Source: Acetobacteraceae bacterium (GTDB lineage Bacteria; Pseudomonadota; Alphaproteobacteria; Acetobacterales; Acetobacteraceae). From it: 50,002 nucleotides of DNA. Both the position numbers and the translations under genes were made by a program. The stretch lies in NCBI GenBank assembly GCA_025354865.1, contig JANXMB010000042.1, positions 1 through 50,002 of the forward strand. Reading direction: 5' to 3'. Shown here one piece after another: positions 33,375 to 41,627 of the stretch; the first letter of the stretch is position 1, and the number at the start of each line of letters is the position of its first letter. Under the pieces are notes generated by a model that worked only from the letters and a program-made list of their open reading frames with translations, did no database searches and was not told the DNA's origin.

Positions 33375-34819
33375 CCCTCTTGCGAGAAGCCATCGCGGCC
33401 ATCGAGAATGCCCAACTGCTGCGGAGACCCGCGAGGCTGCCGGATCCACAGGCGACTCAGTTGCTTGTGCAATCGCTCGGAACACCTGAGGCTAGGCAAG
33501 GTCCGCCCCCAAAATCGCAACTGGAGGAATTGCGCGGCCGACTAATCTCGTTGTACACGAAGTCATCGCGCACCGAAGCGGAGCGTCGCGACCTTCGGGA
33601 TGCACCCTGGCTACTTTGGAACGGCACGCCTTGGCTGGTGACCATTCCGCGTCTCGTGGACGCGGTCCATAACCAGGCCGGGGAGCACCAGAGAACGCTT
33701 CGTAACCTGATTGAGGCGTGGATCGCCGCATTCGATCCCGGCGATTCCACGATCGATGCATCTGGACGGAAAATCAGTTCGTTACTGGTGGCGGATTCTG
33801 ACCGCCGGCTGGACTTTTGGCGTGAGGTTGACAAGCGGGTTGCGTTTTTCGATTCTACCTCGGGACCAGCCAAACTCGCCGGATGGCTTCTGTCAGGGCC
33901 AGAGTCCGTTCCGCACGCTCTTGCCGCGACCGGTCTGGACGACCCGGTGCGGGGTGGGGGAGGATATGCCAAGGCTGTTCAGATGCGGGTGCAGACAGCG
34001 GTGGAGCCCGCATTACGCAGCCAATGGGCGAATCAGGCATTGGAGCGCGCCTTGTCGTTCCTTGAGCCAGGCGATGGCCTGCGGTTTCCGCACCTCAGGA
34101 CCGCCATGGCCCGGGATTTAGCGAATCCCTGGCTGGATCGGGGCTTGCAGCCTCCGGAGTCAGCGCGCGCCGCGATGTGCGATTTCCTTGTCAAACACCT
34201 GAAGGATCCTCGGACAAATTCTGGTAACTGGCAAGCAGTTGGGGAGGCAACAACAAGTCTGGTTCGTCGGTGGCTGGTTCGCGCCTCGCTGGATATGTTC
34301 TTTGGCCTGATCTCTCAGTTCGCCCTGGACCAACACTGGCAGTGGCGGGCGGCATTCTGGAAAGCATGCATGGACCGATGCAACGAACATGGCGTGCCTT
34401 TCGATGCCTGGGTCGCACTCGGGCCACAGGTCGCAGCATTAGCGCGAACATCGCGAGAATTGCGCGACACCTTCGGGCGCGTCGGCGGAGCAGGTGTTCA
34501 GGGTAATCACTCCGTCCTTTTGATGCGGGTTGGGCCGGTGACACTGTGCGACTGGAGCCACAACGGCGCCTTGCGCGCGTGGCCGAATGAATGGCAGAAT
34601 GCACCTCGATTGTACAAAAAAGAATACCATCGGTCTGAATTGACAGGGCAGTGTTTGGATTTTCCACCAAACTCGGCCTATGGCTCAAGAGGTGAAGGCA
34701 CGGGTAAGGGCCTTAGACACGCTGGATCGGATCGAAGCTCCTGGCAAAGTAGTGCCGCCGAACTTCTCGCGCGCCGGGCGGGCGTTCGCCTGACCGCGGC
34801 GGATTGGAGACCTCGATGA
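33371..34819 (+). CDS. zorC: Zorya type I protein ZorC, EH-signature domain
   Basis: A 482-residue protein starting at GTG 33371, overlapping zorB by 4 bp. Its C-terminal part has the EH-signature course LLMRVGPVTLCDWSHNGALRAWP (about 386-408), then LYKKEYHRSEL, which marks ZorC; the rest is helical and poorly conserved. Known family role: ZorC is a cytoplasmic DNA-binding partner of ZorD in type I Zorya. The presence of ZorC and a SNF2-type ZorD, and no ZorE nuclease, classes this locus as type I. Its stop overlaps zorD (ATGA, 34816-34819). Confidence 0.87.
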   Translation: MTLLREAIAAIENAQLLRRPARLPDPQATQLLVQSLGTPEARQGPPPKSQLEELRGRLISLYTKSSRTEAERRDLRDAPWLLWNGTPWLVTIPRLVDAVHNQAGEHQRTLRNLIEAWIAAFDPGDSTIDASGRKISSLLVADSDRRLDFWREVDKRVAFFDSTSGPAKLAGWLLSGPESVPHALAATGLDDPVRGGGGYAKAVQMRVQTAVEPALRSQWANQALERALSFLEPGDGLRFPHLRTAMARDLANPWLDRGLQPPESARAAMCDFLVKHLKDPRTNSGNWQAVGEATTSLVRRWLVRASLDMFFGLISQFALDQHWQWRAAFWKACMDRCNEHGVPFDAWVALGPQVAALARTSRELRDTFGRVGGAGVQGNHSVLLMRVGPVTLCDWSHNGALRAWPNEWQNAPRLYKKEYHRSELTGQCLDFPPNSAYGSRGEGTGKGLRHAGSDRSSWQSSAAELLARRAGVRLTAADWRPR

Positions 34820-37683
34820 CCTGCGGTTTCGTTTTCAGCGTGACATTTGCCGCGACCGAACTTCGGATGCCTGGCCCCAACGGCTTCATCGCACCTGATC
34901 TTTGGGCCATCGAAGCGCCGGCCGCCGCGATCGGCGGCGTGGATATCGTGCATCGGCTGAGAGGGGCCAACCAGGCAATCGAAGCGGACGACGCCGTACT
35001 GATCGAGCATGCCGCCATCGCGGCTCTGTCGCCACGGGAAGCACGTCTGCTTGGTTTACCGCCTTTGACTGATGCGGTTGCCGAGATCCGCATGGACGGG
35101 CTTGTCACCTCCCCATTGTTCCGCGCTCGCCTGGCATGGAAGCGGCCGAACGGCCAGGCGATCGTCGGCGTGAAGCGAACCGGCGCGTGGCTTCGTATCG
35201 CCGATACCTGGTCGCGGATTCCGGACGCCTTGTTCGAGATCGTCGAGGTGGCTGAGAAGGTCGATTCTGCGGGCACCGAGACCGCCAGCCGTCTGACAGC
35301 CATGGCACGCCTGCGTGAGGCCCTGCCAGCAGCCCAGGCCGACGGCTCGGCCATCGCCGATGGGCTGGCCGGTACCATGACGATTATCGTCGCGGACGCT
35401 TTCTCGCTCGACCTGAAGGGCGAAGGGAACGACGCGAAGTTGATCCCCATCCTGCATCGCGCGAATACCGATTCGGACGATAATCTCCTCGACCCGGCAC
35501 TACAGGCGGCATTTGGAGAGGACCAGTTCAATCGTTTCTCGACGGCGCGGCCAGTCTACACCCTGCCTGGTAGCACCTACCTCGTATTGTCGTCGTCCCT
35601 GCGGCGGGCATTGGCCGAGGTTCGGAAGGTCCAGTCCGCGCCGCTCAGCACGAAACGGGCGCTCCTCCGCGCACCACGCGCCTTCCTTCGCGAGGTGTTG
35701 GGAGACGATGCGGACGAGATCGTGGTCGAGAGCTTGTTCCGGGAAACGGCCTCTTATTCCGATCGCGTGATTGGCCTCGGTCTGTGGACGCCGCGGGTAG
35801 TTCCCTGGCTGCCGCTGCCGGGCATGAACTGGCTAGGTGGTGAAACCGGCGGCAGGGCCGATGACACAGCGCGGCCACCGCGAGAAACGGGGCTGATTGT
35901 CGGGGACCGGCGTGTCGCGCTCGATCCCGATGCGGCCGACGAACTGCGCGCGCGGGTTGAAACGGCGATGGGGAGTGGTGCTCCCACCGTGCTGCTCGTG
36001 GTCGATGGCGAAACGATATCGGTTCCGGCAAACCATGAGACCCTTGCCGCGCTGCACGCGCTGGAACTGTCACGATTACCAAAACCCGCGAAACCAGAAG
36101 CAGAGAAGACCGCGGACACCCTTATCATTGAACCGAACGAGGAAAGCGTCGGGATCGAGGCCACGTTCCACCCACGCCCGACGCCTCCGATCGAAGCTCC
36201 GGCGGGTCTCCTCTCTCGACTCAAACCTCATCAGGAACATGGCGTCGCTTGGCTGCAAAAAGCCTGGGCCGCCGGCACCCCGGGGGTCCTGCTGGCCGAC
36301 GACATGGGCTTGGGAAAAACCTTACAAAGTCTCGCTTTCCTGGTTTGGTTGCGGCGGGGCATGCAAAGCGGGATCGTTCCGCACGCACCAATCCTGATTG
36401 TCGCCCCGACCGGCCTTCTTGAGAATTGGCTGAAAGAACACAGCCTTCATCTTTCTCCCCCAGGTCTGGGAAAATGTATTCAGGCGTATGGCCGTGGTCT
36501 GACGGCGCTACGCCGCACTGACGCCGACGGCGCCCCCTCACTGGATCGTGCGGCCCTGACCGCGGCGGACTGGGTCATGACCACTTATGAAACGTTGCGC
36601 GACCACGACCGGGATTTTGGCTTGGTGCGCTTCGCGGTAATGCTGTTCGACGAGGCACAAAAAATCAAGAATCCAGGCGTCCGCATTACTGACGCCGCCA
36701 AAGGCATGAACGCGGATTTTCGTATCGCCATGACCGGTACGCCCGTCGAGAACCGCCTGTCGGAGCTTTGGTGCATCGTCGATGGCGTGCATCCCGGTTT
36801 TCTTGACGATCTCAAAACCTTCAGCGCGAAGTACGAAACGTCAGTCGAACCTGAGGCCATGAAGGGTTTGAAGGCGGACCTGGAACGGTCCCTTGGCGGA
36901 CGCCCGTCGCTGCTGCTCCGTCGGATGAAATCCGACCACTTGCCCGATCTGCCCCCACACGAGGAAATTCGACACGACAGGCCCATGCCCGAGCAGCAGG
37001 CGGCCGCGTATCGCGCCGCGCTCGAGGCCGCGCGCACATCGGATCGGCAGGGCGCGGTGCTGGAAGCTCTGCAACGGCTGCGGTCGATAAGCCTTCATCC
37101 AGGTGGCATCGAAAACCAGGACGACGAGGCGTTCATTCAAGCCTCCGCCCGTTTGGTCGCGGCCTTCCAGGCCCTGGACGATATTCACCAGCGAGGCGAA
37201 CGGGTGTTGGTCTTCGTTGAGGACCTGGCGATGCAGCCGCGCCTGGCAGGCATTATTCAGCGGCGCTATCGGCTACCTTTTCCGCCGATGTTGATCAATG
37301 GCGGGGTGTCAGGGTCTACGCGCCAGGCGCGGGTGGATCGATTCCAGATGTCGCCGGAAGGGTTCGACGCGATGATTCTTTCGGCACGCGCGGGCGGCGT
37401 TGGCCTTACCCTGACCCGGGCCAACCACGTCATTCATCTCAGCCGCTGGTGGAACCCGGCCGTCGAGGATCAATGCACCGGCCGTGTTTTGCGTATCGGG
37501 CAAACGCGGCCGGTGACGATTCATGTTCCGCTCGCGATCCTGCCGGGTGGAGGCACATCGTTCGACCAGAACCTTCAGGCGCTGCTGGAGCGAAAGCGAA
37601 TGCTGATGCGGGAGGCGCTGGTTCCGACGGTTGAGACGGACGCCGAACACCGGGAGGTGTTGGAGGCGTGTTTGACGGCTTGA
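34816..37683 (+). CDS. zorD: Zorya type I protein ZorD, SNF2-like helicase
   Basis: A 955-residue protein with a SNF2/SWI2 ATPase: Walker A DDMGLGKTLQ (about 495-504), FDEAQKIKN (DEAQ box, near 612), TGTPVENRLSELW (motif III) and the late LSRWWNPAVEDQCTGRVLRIGQ (motifs V-VI, near 875-895). The first 440 residues are an accessory region without a motif I can name, and only about 60 residues follow motif VI. In type I Zorya, ZorD degrades invading DNA after ZorAB activation. I see no nuclease motif by eye. Start ATG 34816 fits the 4-bp overlap; a TTG 12 bases earlier is less likely. Confidence 0.92.
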   Translation: MTCGFVFSVTFAATELRMPGPNGFIAPDLWAIEAPAAAIGGVDIVHRLRGANQAIEADDAVLIEHAAIAALSPREARLLGLPPLTDAVAEIRMDGLVTSPLFRARLAWKRPNGQAIVGVKRTGAWLRIADTWSRIPDALFEIVEVAEKVDSAGTETASRLTAMARLREALPAAQADGSAIADGLAGTMTIIVADAFSLDLKGEGNDAKLIPILHRANTDSDDNLLDPALQAAFGEDQFNRFSTARPVYTLPGSTYLVLSSSLRRALAEVRKVQSAPLSTKRALLRAPRAFLREVLGDDADEIVVESLFRETASYSDRVIGLGLWTPRVVPWLPLPGMNWLGGETGGRADDTARPPRETGLIVGDRRVALDPDAADELRARVETAMGSGAPTVLLVVDGETISVPANHETLAALHALELSRLPKPAKPEAEKTADTLIIEPNEESVGIEATFHPRPTPPIEAPAGLLSRLKPHQEHGVAWLQKAWAAGTPGVLLADDMGLGKTLQSLAFLVWLRRGMQSGIVPHAPILIVAPTGLLENWLKEHSLHLSPPGLGKCIQAYGRGLTALRRTDADGAPSLDRAALTAADWVMTTYETLRDHDRDFGLVRFAVMLFDEAQKIKNPGVRITDAAKGMNADFRIAMTGTPVENRLSELWCIVDGVHPGFLDDLKTFSAKYETSVEPEAMKGLKADLERSLGGRPSLLLRRMKSDHLPDLPPHEEIRHDRPMPEQQAAAYRAALEAARTSDRQGAVLEALQRLRSISLHPGGIENQDDEAFIQASARLVAAFQALDDIHQRGERVLVFVEDLAMQPRLAGIIQRRYRLPFPPMLINGGVSGSTRQARVDRFQMSPEGFDAMILSARAGGVGLTLTRANHVIHLSRWWNPAVEDQCTGRVLRIGQTRPVTIHVPLAILPGGGTSFDQNLQALLERKRMLMREALVPTVETDAEHREVLEACLTA

Positions 37684-38229
37684 GCGTAGGGTGGAGGCGC
37701 CGACGCGGTTCTCCGATTCAACACCAGATATCATGTCGACTTCGCATTCTCCTCCGAATCAGGAAGTACATCGCCGAACGCCTCGGCACGTGCACCAAAA
37801 GCCACGGCACATAACGCACGGGGACACGACCGTGGCGACCGTGGCGTTGAAATCCTGGCGCGTTGGTCCGTCGGCACGCCACGCCTCCAACTGCATTTCG
37901 CTGCCAAGCCGCACAGTTCTGTGCCGAATGATTCGATCTGGCGATTTTGGCTGCCTCCGCCATCCGCCCCCCAGTACCCTCTTCCCGCCGGGCGCGGAAG
38001 GGCGATCGGGGATTATAAAATCGACGTTCCACATCGGTTCCTGACCACCGATGTGTCGCGGGAATTGACGGTTTGTATCGAGCGTTCCGGCGATGAGCAT
38101 CCGAAGCGAAACGCATCCTACGAATGATGTGTGGCCTGATTTAGCAGCAGCCAGGGACTGTCGACACTGGCTTCGTTGATTGGAGGCGGGCGTCAGGAGC
38201 GCCTTACCGAGCCCTCCGGCTCATGGTCA
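37684..38229. other. 546-bp gap between the convergent Zorya and BREX operons
   Basis: No gene can be supported. Open frames on both strands of 60-130 codons lack family features and overlap each other. A short direct repeat GACCGTGGC occurs twice near 37838. The core-genome hairpin element is absent, and no clear terminator for either operon is visible. It may be a decayed insertion scar or simply the junction where two defence modules met. Confidence 0.5.
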
Positions 38230-40314
38230 TCAGTTACAGTCGATGACACGACGCAGACGCCGCGACAGGGCATTGCTAACGTCGGCCGGGCGCGCGGTGC
38301 GAGCAATGATAACCGCCGCAGTCACGCGATCAGGAAGGCACAGACCGAACTTCAGGGCGGCCGCCAGTTCTTCGGGAAGCGCCGGATGGGATGCCGATGG
38401 TTCCAAATTTCGCAACAACTGAGTAACGGTCTCCATGTCAGATGTCCGAGCCGTGACAGAAACATCGTCCCAATCAGTAACGAATACACCGCTTAGTGCA
38501 AACTCACGGGCGATTGACGCGGATACAAGACCGCCGGCAAACAGCCATACGGTTACACGATCTATACCGTCCGACACCAGCGGCAAAGATTGCCCGTCGA
38601 TAAACTCCAGCCGCTCGCGAATTTCGACCAACCGCTTCATGGCGCGGCGAGACATCTCGCATGGCGTTTTCTCTCCGGCGACAATCCGCTCCTCCGCGCG
38701 ACAAATTGAGAGAGGCAGCATACGACCCGCCCCGATCCACCGCGACCGGCCGCCGCTTTCAGCCGGGATGACGGACAGGCTCCGACCAGGCCAATCCACG
38801 GCGGAAACCTTCCAACTTCGACCGCTCAGCATCAAAACCACTGCCTCCTCGCCTGGACGACGGGCGAGGCTCGCGGGATGGACTGTTCCAAGCTCCACCG
38901 TGCCATGTAGAACCGTCAACAGCATCGGACTGCTGAAGGCCGCCACCAGATCGCTGAAATGACGGCGCCCAAACTCCCGTTCACCTCGCTCGCCCAAACC
39001 GAGTATACCGGCGTCCTCGGCCAGGACTCCCGTCCCGAGCATGTGACGAACGACCTCGTCTCGTACGTCCGCTGGTATAGCCTCCATCGCGTCCGCCAGC
39101 CAGGCGTCCAGATCGGGTCGCGATACGCCTCCCTCTTGTAGAACGAGTGCCATGACCTGCTGCGCGTAGATGTGTGCTGGCATAACCGGAGCCGCAATCG
39201 GTTCAATTGCTCCTTCGCGCCATAGCGACGTGATAGCCAGCGCTGCCAGAAGTTCTTCATCATTGGTCGCGAGGAACAAATAATGCCGGATCGTTCCGGG
39301 CCTGCGCCCGGTCCGGCCCATCCGCTGGAGAAACGACGCCACTGAGGGTGGCGCGCCAATCTGGACAACACGATCGAGGTCCCCGACATCCAGACCCAAC
39401 TCCAGGGTCGATGTAGCAACGATCGCGCAATCGGGTTCGCTTGCGAACGCAGCCTCCGCCTGGCGTCGCTCATCTACCGACAGCGACGCATGCGAGACGA
39501 AGGTGCGGACACCAGCGGCCCGAAGACCGCCGGCGATCACTTCTACCCGGGACCGGCTATCGGCAAAAACCAATCGCCGCTCACCCCGGTACAGGCTGGA
39601 CAAAACGGTGACCGCGTTCGCGACCGAACCCACATAATCGGCGGTGACATCGCCATCGGATGGCGGTTGGGCGGGCCCTATTACGCGACCGTCTCGTCCG
39701 GATGCCAGCCAGCGAAGCAATCCCTCGGGGTTGCCGACCGTCGCCGATAATCCAACACGCTGAATACGATGCCCCGTCAGATGCTCAAGCCGGGAAATGA
39801 GGAATCGCAAATGCCAACCTCGATCGTCTCCAGCGAATGCATGCAGTTCATCAATGACCAGTGCCCGTACACCGCCAAACAAATCGCGATGGTTGATTTT
39901 GGTCGAGATAAACATCGCCTCAAGAGATTCCGGCGTCGTCAGGAGAAGCTCTGGAGGATCGCGCAATATTTTCCGCCGTACTCCACTTGCAACATCGCCG
40001 TGCCACACAGCAGCTCTGATTCCAACAAACGATGCATATCGTTCAAGTCGGGATTCGAGATTATTGAGCAGCGCCTTAAGTGGACAAACATAGAGAGTGG
40101 ATAACCCTCGCCACCCCTCGGAAATCATGCGCGACAGCAAGGGAAATACAGCCGCCTCCGTCTTCCCTCCGGCGGTCGGAGCAAGCAGAAGGACATTCTC
40201 TCCCGCCATCACAGGCGTAATCGCGTCACGTTGGGTCGGACGAAGGTCAGTCCAATGAAGCGTATTGACAAGATGATACCGAAGCGCCGGGTGCAGCGCG
40301 TCGAATTCGGTCAC
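38230..40314 (-). CDS. brxHI: BREX type 2 helicase BrxHI (Lhr-like)
   Basis: A 694-residue superfamily 2 helicase of the Lhr-like group: Walker A APTAGGKT (45-52), Walker B/DEAH-type IDELHAF (154-160), SATVGNPEG (motif III) and QRMGRTGRR (motif VI). BrxHI is the marker helicase of type 2 BREX and lies at the end of the operon as expected. It starts at GTG 40314, overlapping the brxD stop by 4 bp. Its exact action in exclusion is not known; other BREX loci use unrelated helicases at this place. Confidence 0.9.
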   Translation of the reverse strand: MTEFDALHPALRYHLVNTLHWTDLRPTQRDAITPVMAGENVLLLAPTAGGKTEAAVFPLLSRMISEGWRGLSTLYVCPLKALLNNLESRLERYASFVGIRAAVWHGDVASGVRRKILRDPPELLLTTPESLEAMFISTKINHRDLFGGVRALVIDELHAFAGDDRGWHLRFLISRLEHLTGHRIQRVGLSATVGNPEGLLRWLASGRDGRVIGPAQPPSDGDVTADYVGSVANAVTVLSSLYRGERRLVFADSRSRVEVIAGGLRAAGVRTFVSHASLSVDERRQAEAAFASEPDCAIVATSTLELGLDVGDLDRVVQIGAPPSVASFLQRMGRTGRRPGTIRHYLFLATNDEELLAALAITSLWREGAIEPIAAPVMPAHIYAQQVMALVLQEGGVSRPDLDAWLADAMEAIPADVRDEVVRHMLGTGVLAEDAGILGLGERGEREFGRRHFSDLVAAFSSPMLLTVLHGTVELGTVHPASLARRPGEEAVVLMLSGRSWKVSAVDWPGRSLSVIPAESGGRSRWIGAGRMLPLSICRAEERIVAGEKTPCEMSRRAMKRLVEIRERLEFIDGQSLPLVSDGIDRVTVWLFAGGLVSASIAREFALSGVFVTDWDDVSVTARTSDMETVTQLLRNLEPSASHPALPEELAAALKFGLCLPDRVTAAVIIARTARPADVSNALSRRLRRVIDCN

Positions 40315-41627
40315 AATTCGAGCTCGATATCGTCCACCGAGCCCGTTCCGGCGGCCGCGCGCTCCGCGGCGCTCATTTCTCGCGGATCGAGCGTAGGTGC
40401 GTAATGGCGGCGCGGATCGAAATCGGCAAACTGATCAACCCGATCGAGAACCTCCACGACGAGTTTTCGCAGATAGAGTCTGGGCGCGACTCCGGCCCTT
40501 CCACCAAGCCGACCAGCCACGCCAATCGCGAGATCGGCCAGGTAGTTATCATCTACCAACGACCGGATACGGTTGGGATCGGTTGCTTGTTCGGCGAACA
40601 AATCACGCACTCGGGCACCGGCGACCGCCAAAGAACCCAGGTCGAACCCCTGTAGTCGGATTTGTACCGCGCGCGGGTTATCGAACCTGGCATCGGTCGC
40701 GAAGTCGGTATGCAGTCTTTGGGCAAGTGGCGGCAGACGTTGAACGCCCTGCGGCCCGTCGAAAAAAGCCGTTGTGCCAGTCACGACAAGATAAAGGCCG
40801 GGGTAACGCCCGGCGTCGAGTTCGTCGAGCAATTGACGCAACGCGTTCAAACCCTTTTCTCGGGTATCGGCCCGCATGCGCTGCAACGTCTCGGCCTCGT
40901 CCAGCACCAGAACCAGCCCCGCCCGACCGCTATCGCGAAGAATAACCAGCAGACCCGCCAGAAAATGCATCGCGCCAAACGGATCAAGGTCCCCTTTAAC
41001 GCCGGCGGCCCGCTTCACGCCCGCCGCGACATTGGGTTGGCCCCCCAACCAGGCCATCAGCCCTTCGGCCAGCGCGGCGTCTTCGGATACCAGCGCGCGG
41101 CGATAGGCTCTCAGAACTGCGGAAAACGCCGGGGCCGTCCGCGCGATCTCCGAAAGGCGCCGCTCCATCAGCGCCTCAGTCGCGGCGGCAAGCCCAACCC
41201 CATCGGCCGCGTCGATCTGTCCTTCCGCGAGCACATCTTCTTCCAGCGTATAGAACCAGGCGTCTATGGAGGGCCGAAGTGCGCCGTCCGGCGTATCGGC
41301 TGTCGAGAGGCGTTCGACGAGCCGCCGATAAACCGCTTCCCAGCGATGAAGCGGTGTTTCGGTCTCGGACACCTGGACCTCAGCGGTCGCGAAACCAGCG
41401 GCTCGGGCGCGTTCTTGCAGCCAGCGAGCGAAGAATGTTTTGCCCGAACCATATTCTCCCCGTACCGCTTTGAAGCCGCCGCGTCCCGACGCAACGCCGG
41501 CGAGGTCTCGATCGACCGCCGCCTCGAAACCTTCCATACCAACGGCGAACGCATCCAGCCCCTCGCGCGGCACGGTCCCCCGCCGAAGGGCATCGAGGAT
41601 GGACGCGCGACGTTGGGGACCGATCAT
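40311..41627 (-). CDS. brxD: BREX type 2 ATP-binding protein BrxD
   Basis: A 438-residue AAA-type P-loop ATPase with Walker A GEYGSGKT (57-64) and Walker B LVLVLDEAE (about 236-244), opening MIGPQRRASILDALRRGTVP and including GEYGSGKTFFARWLQERAR, the BrxD pattern. BrxD is specific to type 2 BREX, between PglZ and BrxHI. Both junctions are 4-bp overlaps (ATGA with pglZ, GTGA with brxHI). Its role is thought to be an energy-dependent step of phage exclusion; the substrate is unknown. Confidence 0.9.
   Translation of the reverse strand: MIGPQRRASILDALRRGTVPREGLDAFAVGMEGFEAAVDRDLAGVASGRGGFKAVRGEYGSGKTFFARWLQERARAAGFATAEVQVSETETPLHRWEAVYRRLVERLSTADTPDGALRPSIDAWFYTLEEDVLAEGQIDAADGVGLAAATEALMERRLSEIARTAPAFSAVLRAYRRALVSEDAALAEGLMAWLGGQPNVAAGVKRAAGVKGDLDPFGAMHFLAGLLVILRDSGRAGLVLVLDEAETLQRMRADTREKGLNALRQLLDELDAGRYPGLYLVVTGTTAFFDGPQGVQRLPPLAQRLHTDFATDARFDNPRAVQIRLQGFDLGSLAVAGARVRDLFAEQATDPNRIRSLVDDNYLADLAIGVAGRLGGRAGVAPRLYLRKLVVEVLDRVDQFADFDPRRHYAPTLDPREMSAAERAAAGTGSVDDIELEL

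Noticed and set aside
37691-38127. Possible small proteins of 68-132 codons between zorD and brxHI
   Set aside because: Overlapping frames on both strands, odd composition and no recognisable motif or ribosome site.
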